Below are positions 25,148 through 34,092 of a DNA stretch of 61,431 nt, piece after piece. The notes under the pieces are model-generated. The model searched no databases. It saw only the letters and a program-made list of their open reading frames with translations, and was not told the DNA's origin. Numbering within the stretch: position 1 is the stretch's first letter; each line of letters starts with the position of its first letter. Source of the DNA: JBNAVY01 sp049700195 (GTDB lineage: Bacteria; Bacillota; Thermoanaerobacteria; Thermoanaerobacterales; Thermoanaerobacteraceae); NCBI GenBank assembly GCA_049700195.1, contig JBNAVY010000009.1:1-61431 (forward strand), in the 5' to 3' direction. The position numbers and the translations under genes are program-made.

Positions 25148-26674
25148 ATGCCAAAGGTTATTAAAGATACCCTGGAATTTGACAGTTTACTAGGGCTATA
25201 TGATAATCAAGTTTTAGTGGAAAGCGATATTATTGTGCCTGAAGATAAACCTGATTTATTAGGTGTTCTGGCAATAAGCCCTGATTCATATGTTAAAGAA
25301 TATTTAGCTGGTGAAGGTAAATTAAATATAGAAGGTCAAGCTATTATTGATATTCTATATTCAAATGATGATTCAAGTGATATAGAAAGAATTCAGAAGC
25401 TTATAGATTTTTCTACTGTTTTAGAAGGAGATAATATTGAAAGAGGAGCAAGGTATGTGGTATATGTTAAGCCAGAGCATGTGGATTATAAAATAATAAA
25501 CAGCAGAAAAATCAATTTAAAATTAATTTTGCGTGTAAGTGTAAAAGTATTTAGGACCGAGAAAAAAGAAGTAATAGTAAATGCAGAGGACAGTGAACTT
25601 ATTCAGTCTTTAAAAAAACCAATGAAATTTTTATATACTGTAGGGCAAAATAGTAGTGAAGTTTTTTTGAAAGATCAGTTGAATATACTTGATGGTGAAT
25701 CAAGGATTGTTTCTATTTTAAGGACAGACTTTTTGGTTAAACCTGAAGAAACCAGATTAAATGACAATAAAGTGGTTGTACAGGGTAAAGTAAATTGCAG
25801 AATTTTATACAAAACAGAAGAAGGGCAATTTGCGACAATAGAAGGTGAATTAGGTTATTCGAGTTTTATAGATATACCGGGAGCATTAAGTTATATGGAG
25901 GTTTCTACAACAGAACAGGTTATAGAAACAAATATAGATATAAAAGAGGATGAAAATACACAAAACAGTTTTATAGATGTTGAGGTAGTTTTAAGAATAC
26001 AGGCTTTGGTTACAGAGTCGCAGGAAATTGAAATCCCTGTAGATGTATATGGGATAAAAAGTTATGTTGAGCCTGTAACAGAGAGTTTTAGAAGTATTGT
26101 AGATATTGTAAGTATAAAATCACAGTCTGCAATAAAAGTTTCAGTCGAATTGCCTTTTTTACTTAAAAAGGTTGTTGATGTGATTGTAAATCCTGTAATT
26201 ACAGATTATATGTTTTCTGACAATAAAATAATTGTAGAAGGAATTTTGGATTATAGTTTAATATATCTGGATGAAGGGGGAAAAATTAAATCTTATAGTG
26301 ATGAATATCCTTTTAAGACTTTTGTAGAAAATTATAATACAGAAGGTTCAATTATTATAGATATAGAGGTAAATTATGTGTCTTTTGAGATACTTGCTAT
26401 GAAAGAAATTGAAGTTAAGTTTATAGTTGATACATATGCAGAAGTGTTTGAAGAAAATGAATATAATCTTATTGTTGATGTTAATGAAGTTGATTTACCA
26501 AGAAATGATGACAGGCATAGTATAGTTATTTATATTGTTCAGAAAGGTGAAAGTTTGTGGGATATTGCTAAAAGATATATGGTAAGCATAAATGATATAT
26601 TAGAAGCAAACGAAATTGATGGAAATGAAATATCAGAAGGTATGAAACTTATTATTCCGAACAAATCAGTATAA
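25148..26674 (+). CDS. sipL: SipL-like spore morphogenesis protein (DUF3794 + LysM)
   Basis: A 508-residue protein with three tandem DUF3794 units (about 30-130, 170-280 and 315-430), each carrying a VPEDKPDLLGVL-like or IVEGILDYSLIYL-like beta-rich core. A C-terminal LysM domain follows (about 458-505: IVQKGESLWDIAKRYMVSINDILEANEI, ISEGMKLIIP). This is the architecture of SipL from Clostridioides difficile, which binds SpoIVA through its LysM and lets the coat localise around the forespore. The clear TAAGGAGGTAGAAAT precedes ATG 25148. It follows yabG and veg as in other Clostridia and is probably mother-cell expressed, though no clear sigma-E promoter was recognised. Confidence 0.88.
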   Translation: MPKVIKDTLEFDSLLGLYDNQVLVESDIIVPEDKPDLLGVLAISPDSYVKEYLAGEGKLNIEGQAIIDILYSNDDSSDIERIQKLIDFSTVLEGDNIERGARYVVYVKPEHVDYKIINSRKINLKLILRVSVKVFRTEKKEVIVNAEDSELIQSLKKPMKFLYTVGQNSSEVFLKDQLNILDGESRIVSILRTDFLVKPEETRLNDNKVVVQGKVNCRILYKTEEGQFATIEGELGYSSFIDIPGALSYMEVSTTEQVIETNIDIKEDENTQNSFIDVEVVLRIQALVTESQEIEIPVDVYGIKSYVEPVTESFRSIVDIVSIKSQSAIKVSVELPFLLKKVVDVIVNPVITDYMFSDNKIIVEGILDYSLIYLDEGGKIKSYSDEYPFKTFVENYNTEGSIIIDIEVNYVSFEILAMKEIEVKFIVDTYAEVFEENEYNLIVDVNEVDLPRNDDRHSIVIYIVQKGESLWDIAKRYMVSINDILEANEIDGNEISEGMKLIIPNKSV

Positions 26675-26685
26675 TTAAAACAGAG

Positions 26686-26730
26686 CGAAGATTGTTCAAA
26701 ATATTTTGAGAATAATCTTCGTTTTATTTT
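26686..26730 (+). terminator. Terminator of sipL
   Basis: Outer arms CGAAGATT / AATCTTCG with inner pairing TCAAAA / TTTTGA are followed by TTTTATTTT. Confidence 0.7.
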
Positions 26731-26821
26731 AAAAAGTTTTTAAAATACTACAGTAGTTTAATTTGATATCGAATGATATAATAAAACTAGAAAAATTATA
26801 GGTATTAAGGAGTGAACAAAA

Positions 26822-27457
26822 GTGAATCTAAATAAAACAATGTTTGAAATAACATATGCATATCCTAAGTTAGAAGTAATGGACGAGTTTTATAATACAA
26901 AAGGATTATTAATTAACAAAGCTAATGATGATATTCTGGAAGAAATAAATAAGAATGGCAAAACTGCAGTCCAAAAATGGACAAAACAGTTATCATCAAT
27001 ATTATTAAAAGAAAGAAATATTATAAATGGTTTGAGAACAAATAAACCAGAGCTTCCTGAAGAAGCTGTTAATATTTTAAATAATCTTGTATTATCAGAT
27101 AAAACACCAGATGGTATAGATTTAGATGGTAATTATATATTTGTTCCTTTTGATGGATATTTCAATGTTGTCATTAAGAAACAGCGTGGAGCTATTTTTG
27201 AAGCGTATATGAACATAGAAAAACATAAAACAGCTTTTAAATTATATAGTATTATGTCTATTTATGGTGATGAGGAATATTCTATAGCATTTAGAAAAAT
27301 GGACAATTCTTTTGGCTTTGCCCTTATGTACACATCTGGGATATCTGGTATGAAGGGACAATATATGGTCAGAGTTTCATATTATGATGATAATACTTAT
27401 TATTTAGATGATGCATCAAAATACATTGATGTTAAAAATTTTGGCAAAGGTATATAA
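26822..27457 (+). CDS. Hypothetical protein (211 aa), orphan
   Basis: Not recognised. The protein is soluble, without signal peptide or membrane helix. The N-terminal half is helical and charged (MFEITYAYPKLEVMDEFYNTKG, WTKQLSSILLKERNIINGL) and the C-terminal half reads as alternating beta-strands (NYIFVPFDGYFNVVIKK, YSIAFRKMDNSFGFALMYTSG, QYMVRVSYYDDNTYYLDD). Base composition and codon use look like its neighbours. GTG 26822 follows AAGGAGTGAACAAAA. It stands alone between two strong terminators, with an extended -10 (TGATATAAT) near 26774-26782, so it is a self-contained unit. Its location between sipL and ispE gives no firm clue; a sporulation role is possible but unsupported. Confidence 0.75.
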   Translation: MNLNKTMFEITYAYPKLEVMDEFYNTKGLLINKANDDILEEINKNGKTAVQKWTKQLSSILLKERNIINGLRTNKPELPEEAVNILNNLVLSDKTPDGIDLDGNYIFVPFDGYFNVVIKKQRGAIFEAYMNIEKHKTAFKLYSIMSIYGDEEYSIAFRKMDNSFGFALMYTSGISGMKGQYMVRVSYYDDNTYYLDDASKYIDVKNFGKGI

Positions 27458-27506
27458 TTATAAAATAAGCCACCAGCCAGGTGGCTTATTTTATAATTAT
27501 TTTTTA
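27454..27506 (+). terminator. Terminator of the 211-aa orphan gene
   Basis: Perfect 21-bp arms (27454-27474 / 27480-27500) with loop AGCCA and a following T-run; the left arm includes the stop codon. Confidence 0.88.
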
Positions 27507-27587
27507 ATAAATAGAAAATTGTTGTATAATGTATAATATATATTTATAATATTATTTAGAAGATTATTAGATAGGAAGAAGAGTAAT

Positions 27588-28445
27588 ATGATAAGCGTAA
27601 AAGCATATGGGAAGATAAATTTATCTATTGATGTTAAAGGTAAAAGAGATGATGGATATCATTATGTAAAGATGATTATGCAGTCTATAAATTTATTTGA
27701 TATTCTTACATTTAAAAAAAGCAATCATATTGAATTTATTTGTGATAGAAATGATATTCCAAAAGGTGATGCAAATATAATAATAAAAGCTGCCAAATTA
27801 TTGAAAAATTTATATGGGGGAAGCGGGGCACTTATAGAACTCAAAAAGAATATACCAATGGCAGCAGGACTTGCCGGAGGGAGTGCTGATGCTGCTGCAA
27901 CACTTGCTGCTCTTAATATACTTTGGAATTTAAATTTAGATAATAATGAATTGAAAGATATTGCTGTTAGATTAGGTGCAGATGTGCCGTTTTGTCTTGA
28001 AGGCGGAACAAAAATTGCTGAAGGGATAGGAGAAGTGTTAAAAGAATTAAATACTTTTCAAGGTGAACTGCTTTTGGTAAAACCAGATATATTTGTATCC
28101 ACAAAAGATATCTATGAAGAATTTGACAGAAGGAATTTTATGAGCCAGGATTATACTCAAAAAGTAATTGAAGCATTAATAAAAAATGATAAAAAAAATG
28201 TTTACAAAAATATGGGTAATGATTTAGAGAATGTTACAAAAGAAAAGTATCCGGTTGTATCAAGAATTAAATCGGACATGTTAAAAAGAGGTGCTGTTGG
28301 AGCTTTGATGAGTGGCAGTGGTCCTACAGTTTATGGAATTTATGAGGATGAAAGCAAACTAAAAGAATCATATAACAGTTTTAGAAAAGAATATAGTTAT
28401 GTTTTCCATTCAAAAACTATTAATAAGGGGATAGAGTTTATATGA
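27588..28445 (+). CDS. ispE: 4-diphosphocytidyl-2-C-methyl-D-erythritol kinase
   Basis: A 285-residue GHMP kinase of the MEP isoprenoid pathway, phosphorylating the 2-hydroxyl of CDP-ME with ATP. AYGKINLSIDVKGKRDDGYH marks the N-terminus (Lys/Asn/Asp at the substrate site), PMAAGLAGGSADAAATL is the ATP-binding GHMP loop, and LMSGSGPTVYGI the C-terminal motif. The ribosome site is modest (GGAAGAAGAG). Its stop overlaps the next gene by four bases (ATGA), so it is coupled to a GntR regulator. Products feed undecaprenyl carriers used by wall enzymes encoded nearby. Confidence 0.95.
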   Translation: MISVKAYGKINLSIDVKGKRDDGYHYVKMIMQSINLFDILTFKKSNHIEFICDRNDIPKGDANIIIKAAKLLKNLYGGSGALIELKKNIPMAAGLAGGSADAAATLAALNILWNLNLDNNELKDIAVRLGADVPFCLEGGTKIAEGIGEVLKELNTFQGELLLVKPDIFVSTKDIYEEFDRRNFMSQDYTQKVIEALIKNDKKNVYKNMGNDLENVTKEKYPVVSRIKSDMLKRGAVGALMSGSGPTVYGIYEDESKLKESYNSFRKEYSYVFHSKTINKGIEFI

Positions 28446-29122
28446 GTAATATTTACTTGCCATTGGAAAATTATAAGCCTTTAAGAGATATTGTTTTTGA
28501 TTATATGAAAAATGCCATAATATCAGGTGAGTTAAAACCAGGAGAAAGGCTTATGGAAGTTCAATTAGCTGAAAAGCTTGGTGTTAGCCGCACACCTGTA
28601 AGAGAAGCTATCAGGAAACTTGAATTAGAAGGCTTAGTTGTTATGGTTCCACGAAAAGGTGCATATGTTTCGGACCTTGATGCAAAAGATCTGTTAAATG
28701 TTTTGGAGATAAGGAGTGCTTTAGAGGGCCTTGCTGCTTCTTTAGCAGCCGAAAGAATTACTGATGAGGAAATAAATCAATTAAAAACTTTTGTAGATGC
28801 TTTTTACGAGAGTTTAGAGAAAAAAGACAGTGAAGGTATGATAAAATATGATAAAGAATTTCATGATTTAATTTTTATTGCCTCAAGAAATGATAAACTT
28901 ATTCAGATAATGAATAATTTGCAGGAGCATGTACACAGGTTCAGAGTAAGGTATATAAATGAGGAAAAAAGATCAAAAAAGATATTTCAGGAGCATAAGA
29001 AAATATTAGAGGCTCTTGAGGGGAGAAATTCGGACAATGCTGCAAAATGGGCTGAAAAGCATATACGCAATTTCCAAAATGAATTTGTAAAAGACATGAA
29101 ACATTTCAGTTATAAGGAGTGA
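28442..29122 (+). CDS. GntR-family regulator (FadR/FCD subgroup)
   Basis: A 226-residue regulator. The N-terminal winged helix (about 10-75: YMKNAIISGELKPGERLMEVQLAEKLGVSRTPVREAIRKLE) is followed by an all-helical FCD sensor domain (about 85-215) with EIRSALEGLAASLAA, the metal/ligand residues in YDKEFHDLIF and a late EHKKILEALEGRNSDNAAKWAEKHI, where the two His are typical metal ligands. FCD regulators sense small acids. It overlaps ispE by 4 nt and the next gene follows immediately. The ligand is not evident; this ispE-GntR-nucleotidyltransferase order is recalled from related Clostridia. Confidence 0.9.
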   Translation: MSNIYLPLENYKPLRDIVFDYMKNAIISGELKPGERLMEVQLAEKLGVSRTPVREAIRKLELEGLVVMVPRKGAYVSDLDAKDLLNVLEIRSALEGLAASLAAERITDEEINQLKTFVDAFYESLEKKDSEGMIKYDKEFHDLIFIASRNDKLIQIMNNLQEHVHRFRVRYINEEKRSKKIFQEHKKILEALEGRNSDNAAKWAEKHIRNFQNEFVKDMKHFSYKE

Positions 29123-29127
29123 TTTTA

Positions 29128-29859
29128 ATGAATGCTGTAATATTAGCAGGCAGCAGTAAAGATGACAAGCTTCCTGACAAAGCTTTTATAAAAATAAAAG
29201 GAAAACATATGATTGAATATGTCATAAAGGCTTTGAAAGAATCGGGTAAAGTTGATAAGATTGCAGTTGTCGGTGACTCCTTAAAAATTAAAGAAAATGC
29301 TATTGAGGGAATCGATATTGTAGTGGAACAGGGTAAAAACATAATGGATAATGTTTTAAACGGTGTAAAGCCTTTTATAAATGATTCAAGAGTTTTGATA
29401 TTAACTTGTGATATACCAATGCTTACAAAAGAAGCTGTAATAGATTTTGTTATGCAGTCAGAAGCTACGGGAGCAGATTTATGTTATCCTATTGTAAAGA
29501 AAGAAGATAATATAAAAAAATTTCCTGATGCTAAAAGGACATATGCAAGAATAAAAGAGGGTACATTCACAGGCGGCAATATATTTTATGTTAATCCAGC
29601 AATAATAGATAGATTAGTAAAAAGTGCCAGGCAATTCATAGCTTATAGAAAAAAGCCCTGGAAATTAGGAAAACTTTTAGGAATTAAAGTGCTTTTCTAT
29701 TTTGCAATAGGGAAGGTTACAATTCCGCAATTAGAAGAAAAGGTGAGAGAACTTTTTAATATAAATGCAAAAGCTATCATTTCAAAATATCCTGAAATAG
29801 GTAATGATGTTGACAAAGATGAAGATGTTTTAATGGCAAATAAATATATTAGTGCTTAA
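29128..29859 (+). CDS. MobA-like NTP transferase
   Basis: A 243-residue glycosyltransferase-A fold nucleotidyltransferase. The N-terminus AVILAGSSKDDKLPDKAFIKIKGKHMIEYVI corresponds to the nucleotide-binding signature, but the usual LAGGxSxRMG is altered (GSSKDDKLP, no Arg). The metal-binding CDIPMLTKEAVIDF is intact. Later parts (TFTGGNIFYVNPAIIDRL) resemble sugar-phosphate or cobinamide-phosphate nucleotidyltransferases. ATG 29128 is chosen since AAGGAGTGA lies 8 nt before it. It forms an operon with ispE and the GntR gene. The acceptor substrate is unknown; the altered signature makes the activity itself uncertain. Confidence 0.8.
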   Translation: MNAVILAGSSKDDKLPDKAFIKIKGKHMIEYVIKALKESGKVDKIAVVGDSLKIKENAIEGIDIVVEQGKNIMDNVLNGVKPFINDSRVLILTCDIPMLTKEAVIDFVMQSEATGADLCYPIVKKEDNIKKFPDAKRTYARIKEGTFTGGNIFYVNPAIIDRLVKSARQFIAYRKKPWKLGKLLGIKVLFYFAIGKVTIPQLEEKVRELFNINAKAIISKYPEIGNDVDKDEDVLMANKYISA

Positions 29860-29882
29860 ATAGGCGTAGGCCTATTTTTTTT
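29858..29882 (+). terminator. Terminator of the ispE operon
   Basis: An 8-bp stem AAATAGGC / GCCTATTT followed by TTTTTTT. Confidence 0.85.
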
Positions 29883-29932
29883 GTATATAATAGATAGTCC
29901 TTGTAAATTATATAAATATAGAAGGTGATTTT

Positions 29933-30145
29933 ATGTATGTATTAATTAAATCTATAAATCAGTATTTTAGTATGTATATTTTGATAACTATTTTTATTGC
30001 AGGTTTTTATGAATCATATATTGAACCAAGATATTTAGATAAAAAAGGTTTAAAAAGAGATGCCATAATATGTGAAACTATAGGTATATGCCTAATAATT
30101 ACAGGTGTTGTGGTTATTGTGATTAAAAAATTATTTCCATTTTAA
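29933..30145 (+). CDS. Small membrane protein upstream of the gerK genes
   Basis: A 70-residue protein with two hydrophobic segments (about 14-29 and 46-66) joined by a charged loop (EPRYLDKKGLKRDA). AGAAGGTGATTTT precedes the ATG. Small two-helix proteins of the CLC_0170 type are often encoded next to gerA-type operons, and this one lies 41 bp before gerKA on the same strand. The resemblance is by length, topology and the KKGLKRDA segment only. It could be a helper or assembly factor of the germinant receptor. Confidence 0.65.
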   Translation: MYVLIKSINQYFSMYILITIFIAGFYESYIEPRYLDKKGLKRDAIICETIGICLIITGVVVIVIKKLFPF

Positions 30146-30186
30146 TTATGTAAACATAAGAATTAAGTTTCGAAAGAAGGAATTTT

Positions 30187-31782
30187 ATGGGATTTTTAGA
30201 TAAATTTTTTGGTAAAAGAGAAGAAATAAGAAAACAAACAGGGACGCCATCTTTTAATAATCTTAAGAAAAATATGGATTATATAAAAGGCAAATTAAAA
30301 GATTGTGATGATGTTATATATAGGGATATCTGGGTTGGTGAAGAACAGCAATATAATCTTGCTCTTGTTTTTATTGATGGATTGATAGACAAAGACTTAA
30401 TAAATGATCATGTTATGCATTCTCTTCTTCTTGATGCAAGACAGGCAGAGCCAAATATTGAGAAAATTAAAGGTAATTTATATGAGGTTATAAAAAAAGC
30501 TACAATTACCGGAGGGGATATAAAAGAAATTAACGACCTTGATAAGTGTATCTTGTCAATATTAAGCGGAGATACGGCACTTTTATTTGATGGCTCGGAA
30601 AAAATAGTAATTATTTCAAGTAAAGGTTGGCAGACAAGATCAATTTCACCTCCTGAAACAGAAACAGTTGTAAGAGGTTCAAGAGAAGGTTTTACTGAAA
30701 CCATAAGAGTAAATACAGCTCTTGTAAGGAGGTGGATAAGAGATCCAAATTTAAAAATAAAGCAGATTCAGGTAGGAGAAAGAAGTCACACTGATGTAGC
30801 TGTAATTTATATTGAAGGCATTGTAAACAATAAAGTACTTGATGTTGTTTTGGAAAGAATAAATTTGATCAGAATAGATGGTGTAATTGAAAGTGGATAT
30901 ATTGAACAATTGATAGAAGAGGATTGGCATTCACCGTTTCCGCAAGTATTAAATACAGAAAGACCAGATAGGGTTGCTGCAGCTTTACTTGAAGGAAAGG
31001 TTGCAATACTTACAGATAATACGCCTTTTGCATTAATAGTACCGGCAACTCTTACCTCTTTATTTCAGTCGCCGGAGGATTATTATGAAAGATGGATGAT
31101 ATCTTCCCTTTTAAGAATATTAAGATTTTTATCAGCTATAATAGCTCTTACAGCACCAGCAATTTACATAGCATTTACTTCATATCATCCTGGTTTAATA
31201 CCTACAAAGCTGACATTGTATATTGCTGCAACCAGGCAAGGTGTACCTTTTCCTGCTTTTATTGAGGCATTTATAATGGAGGCAACTTTTGAACTTTTAA
31301 GAGAAGCTGGGATAAGGCTTCCTATGCCTATAGGCCAAACTATCGGAATAGTTGGAGGTTTAATAATAGGGCAGGCTGCAGTCCAGGCTGGAATTGTAAG
31401 TCCGTTGATGGTTATAGTTGTTGCTGTAACTGCTGTTGCTTCATTTTCGATTCCAAGTTATAGTGCTGCGATTTCTTTTAGAATGTTAAGGTTTTTATTT
31501 ATGATTCTTGCAGCGATGTTTGGACTTTATGGTATAATGCTTGGATTTATGATTTTACTGACACATCTGGTTGTATTAAAGAGTTTTGGAGTTCCATATC
31601 TTTCACCCTTTGTGGAATTTGATATAAGTGATATTTCAGATACTTTAATTAAAGCCCCTATTATGTATTTAAAAAGGAGACCAGAAATTTTGAATACACA
31701 AGATAAGAAGAGAATGAAAGATTTGAGAAAAGAGCATATGGAAAGTATAGAAGATGACAGGAGAGAAAAAGATGATAGATAA
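30187..31782 (+). CDS. gerKA: Spore germination receptor subunit A
   Basis: A 531-residue GerA-family A subunit. The N-terminal cytosolic domain (about 1-300) shows VSPPETETVVRGSREGFTE-type sequence (here SPPETETVVRGSREGF), NTALVRRWIRDP and IEEDWHSPFPQVLNTERPDRVAAALLEG, all family hallmarks. The C-terminal half has 4-6 membrane helices with TLYIAATRQGVPFPAFIEAFIMEATFELLREAG-like sequence (read in pieces) in the linker. It sits in the inner membrane of the spore and forms the ion-release channel part of the receptor. gerKB overlaps its end by 11 nt. AAGGAATTTT is the ribosome site. Confidence 0.95.
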   Translation: MGFLDKFFGKREEIRKQTGTPSFNNLKKNMDYIKGKLKDCDDVIYRDIWVGEEQQYNLALVFIDGLIDKDLINDHVMHSLLLDARQAEPNIEKIKGNLYEVIKKATITGGDIKEINDLDKCILSILSGDTALLFDGSEKIVIISSKGWQTRSISPPETETVVRGSREGFTETIRVNTALVRRWIRDPNLKIKQIQVGERSHTDVAVIYIEGIVNNKVLDVVLERINLIRIDGVIESGYIEQLIEEDWHSPFPQVLNTERPDRVAAALLEGKVAILTDNTPFALIVPATLTSLFQSPEDYYERWMISSLLRILRFLSAIIALTAPAIYIAFTSYHPGLIPTKLTLYIAATRQGVPFPAFIEAFIMEATFELLREAGIRLPMPIGQTIGIVGGLIIGQAAVQAGIVSPLMVIVVAVTAVASFSIPSYSAAISFRMLRFLFMILAAMFGLYGIMLGFMILLTHLVVLKSFGVPYLSPFVEFDISDISDTLIKAPIMYLKRRPEILNTQDKKRMKDLRKEHMESIEDDRREKDDR

Positions 31783-32881
31783 CAATGATAAAGTTACTGC
31801 AAACCAAGTTTCTATTCTTGTATTTAATACAATAGTTGGAGCAGGTATATTGAGTCTTCCTTCAGATGTTTCAAAAGAAGCAGGACCCAATGGTATACTA
31901 GCTGTGATTTTAGCTGGATTTTTATCTTTGTTTTTTGCACGATTTATACTTTATATATCATCTTTGTTGCCTAAAGAAACTTTTGTAGAATACAGCAGTA
32001 AATTGATTACAAAGCCGATTTCTGTTTTTGTCAGTATAGTTTTTAGCTTTTACCTTTTACTTTTCGTAAGCTTTGATGCAAGAATATTTGGGGAAGTATT
32101 AAAGATTTATCTTCTTCCTACAACACCAATAGAGATTATAATTCTTACTATGCTTTTTACTTCTGCGTATCTTGTAAGATATGGGATTGAGCCAATAGTA
32201 AGAATGTCAGAGATTTTATTTCCATTTATTGTTTTGCCTTTGATGATAGTATTTTTTCCTGCAATAAATGAGATAGATATGGCTAATTTTTTACCGCTGT
32301 TAAAGGTCGAACCTATAAAATTTTTGAAAGGTGTGTTAGTTACTACATATAGTTTTGTAGGATTTGAAATTCTTTATATGGTATATCCTTATGTAAAAAA
32401 TAAAGAAAAACTTAAAAAGGGAATAAATTATTCTATTGCATTTGTAACATTTTTGTATGTTTATATAGTGTTTTTTACTGTAGGAATTTTTGGCCATAAA
32501 GAAACAGGTGAGCAGCTTTGGCCTCTGCTTATGGCTATAAAGTCAATTAACTATCCTATATTTTTTGTTGAAAATATTGAAGGTATTATGATGGGGATTT
32601 GGACATTTACGATATTTACATCTATTTTTTCTTTTTATTATTTTGCTGTTTTAACAACTGCAAAATTAATCAAGGTAAAAGAACATTCTTATCTTGTTAT
32701 ACCTATGATACCAATTATGTTTTTAATTGCTATTATACCGGATTCTATTGCCAGTGTATATAAATATACTGGTTTAGCTTCGTCATATTTATCAATATTT
32801 TTTATAGTTGTATTACCTGTAATATTATTTTTAAGTATCAAGATAAAAAAAGGGGATAAAAGTGACAATGAAAAGGCTTAA
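31772..32881 (+). CDS. gerKB: Spore germination receptor subunit B
   Basis: A 369-residue GerB subunit of the amino-acid/polyamine/organocation permease superfamily, with ten predicted membrane helices. The opening TANQVSILVFNTIVGAGILSLP contains the unwound-helix ligand motif (VGAGIL) of that superfamily, and GFEILYMVYPYVKNKEKLKKG is typical of GerB. It is thought to bind the germinant. ATG 31772 is used (GGAGAGAAAAAG upstream); the ATG 31754 lies further inside gerKA. Its end overlaps the gerKC start by 20 nt, so the three subunits are translationally coupled. Confidence 0.93.
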   Translation: MIDNNDKVTANQVSILVFNTIVGAGILSLPSDVSKEAGPNGILAVILAGFLSLFFARFILYISSLLPKETFVEYSSKLITKPISVFVSIVFSFYLLLFVSFDARIFGEVLKIYLLPTTPIEIIILTMLFTSAYLVRYGIEPIVRMSEILFPFIVLPLMIVFFPAINEIDMANFLPLLKVEPIKFLKGVLVTTYSFVGFEILYMVYPYVKNKEKLKKGINYSIAFVTFLYVYIVFFTVGIFGHKETGEQLWPLLMAIKSINYPIFFVENIEGIMMGIWTFTIFTSIFSFYYFAVLTTAKLIKVKEHSYLVIPMIPIMFLIAIIPDSIASVYKYTGLASSYLSIFFIVVLPVILFLSIKIKKGDKSDNEKA

Positions 32882-34022
32882 ATTTTTCTTTTTTGCATTT
32901 ATTATAACTGCAAGTATTATTTTAAATGGTTGTTGGGATAAAGTAGAGATTGAAGACAGAGCTTTTGTAATGGCAATTGGAATTGATTTATTTCCAGAAT
33001 CAAATAAATATGTTGTAACTTTTCAATTTCCTAATGCAGCTCAAATAGCAAAAGGGACAAGCAGTGGGGGCGGAGGAAGTGATAAAGCAAGTTTTTCAGT
33101 TTCTATAGTTGCTGATACTATTTTTTCTGCTTCCAGACATTTAAGTACAAGACTAAATAAAGCACTTTATTTGGGACATACACAGGCTATTATTTTAGGT
33201 AAAGATGTTGTAGAAAATAAAGAAAAATTTCAGGAGGTTTTAGATTCTCTGGACAGAAGTTATGAACTTAGCAGAAAACTTCATCTTATTGTTACTCCGG
33301 GAAAAGCTCAGGATATAATGCTTAAAGATTATACTATAGAACCAAATATAGGGGCTTATATTCAGGATGTTTTTAAACAAAGCAGAAGGACATCCCTTTT
33401 TCCAAATTTAGATTATAATAAAATAATAAAATCAATACATGATACTGATGGCAATTCTATAATTCCGAAGATTATTTCTGGGAAAGATGAACTAAGGATA
33501 TCTGGTTCAGCAATTATCAAAAATTATAAACTTGCTGGATGGTTAGATAATGAAGAAAATATGGGTTATATGTGGCTTACTGGTAATGTAAAGGGTGGAG
33601 ATGTTACATTTGAAATGCCTGGTGATGGAGAAGATATAAAAGTTCCTTTTGATATTTTTAATGTTGTAACAAGCAAACGAGTAGAAGAACATAATGGGAA
33701 AATAAAATATATTGTAAAAATTGTTACTGAAGGAGATATAACAGAATATACTTTTGGAAAACATGGACAAATGATGAATACTAAAATTTTAAATATTATG
33801 GAGAAAAAAACAGAAGACAAAATTAAAATGATGATTAAAAAAGCAGCAGACAAATTCCAAAAGGATGCAAAGGTTGATATGCTAGGTATAGGGGACTATC
33901 TGGAAAAATATCAACCGAACTTATGGGACAAATATAAGGATAATTGGAATGAAGTTTTTCAGGATGTAGAAATAAAAGCGGAGGTAAGTGCTCACATAAG
34001 AAGGATTGGTCTTTTTAGATAG
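32862..34022 (+). CDS. gerKC: Spore germination receptor subunit C (lipoprotein)
   Basis: A 386-residue GerC subunit. A lipoprotein signal ends at ILNGC with Cys24, followed by WDKVEIEDRAFVMAIGID, the family signature. Domains I-III of GerC follow: SARHLSTRLNKALYLGHTQAIILG, IVTPGKAQDI-like (read as LIVTPGKAQD) and the third domain ending LGIGDYLEKYQPNLWDKYKDNW. It stabilises the receptor on the outer face of the inner spore membrane. GTG 32862 is preferred since AGGGGATAAAA lies before it; ATG 32868 is the alternative. Confidence 0.93.
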   Translation: MTMKRLKFFFFAFIITASIILNGCWDKVEIEDRAFVMAIGIDLFPESNKYVVTFQFPNAAQIAKGTSSGGGGSDKASFSVSIVADTIFSASRHLSTRLNKALYLGHTQAIILGKDVVENKEKFQEVLDSLDRSYELSRKLHLIVTPGKAQDIMLKDYTIEPNIGAYIQDVFKQSRRTSLFPNLDYNKIIKSIHDTDGNSIIPKIISGKDELRISGSAIIKNYKLAGWLDNEENMGYMWLTGNVKGGDVTFEMPGDGEDIKVPFDIFNVVTSKRVEEHNGKIKYIVKIVTEGDITEYTFGKHGQMMNTKILNIMEKKTEDKIKMMIKKAADKFQKDAKVDMLGIGDYLEKYQPNLWDKYKDNWNEVFQDVEIKAEVSAHIRRIGLFR

Positions 34023-34026
34023 ATTT

Positions 34027-34056
34027 GTATATTATAAAGTCAAAAGGTCAATAATG
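34027..34056 (+). promoter_or_regulatory. Candidate forespore promoter of spoIIR
   Basis: GTATA (34027-34031), 14 nt, then GGTCAATAATG. Bacillus spoIIR is a sigma-F gene. The same GTATA-N14-GGnCAAwAAT arrangement occurs before the SASP gene at 38355. Confidence 0.35.
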
Positions 34057-34092
34057 TATATGTATAACATTTTGATTTTGGGGGAATTTAAT

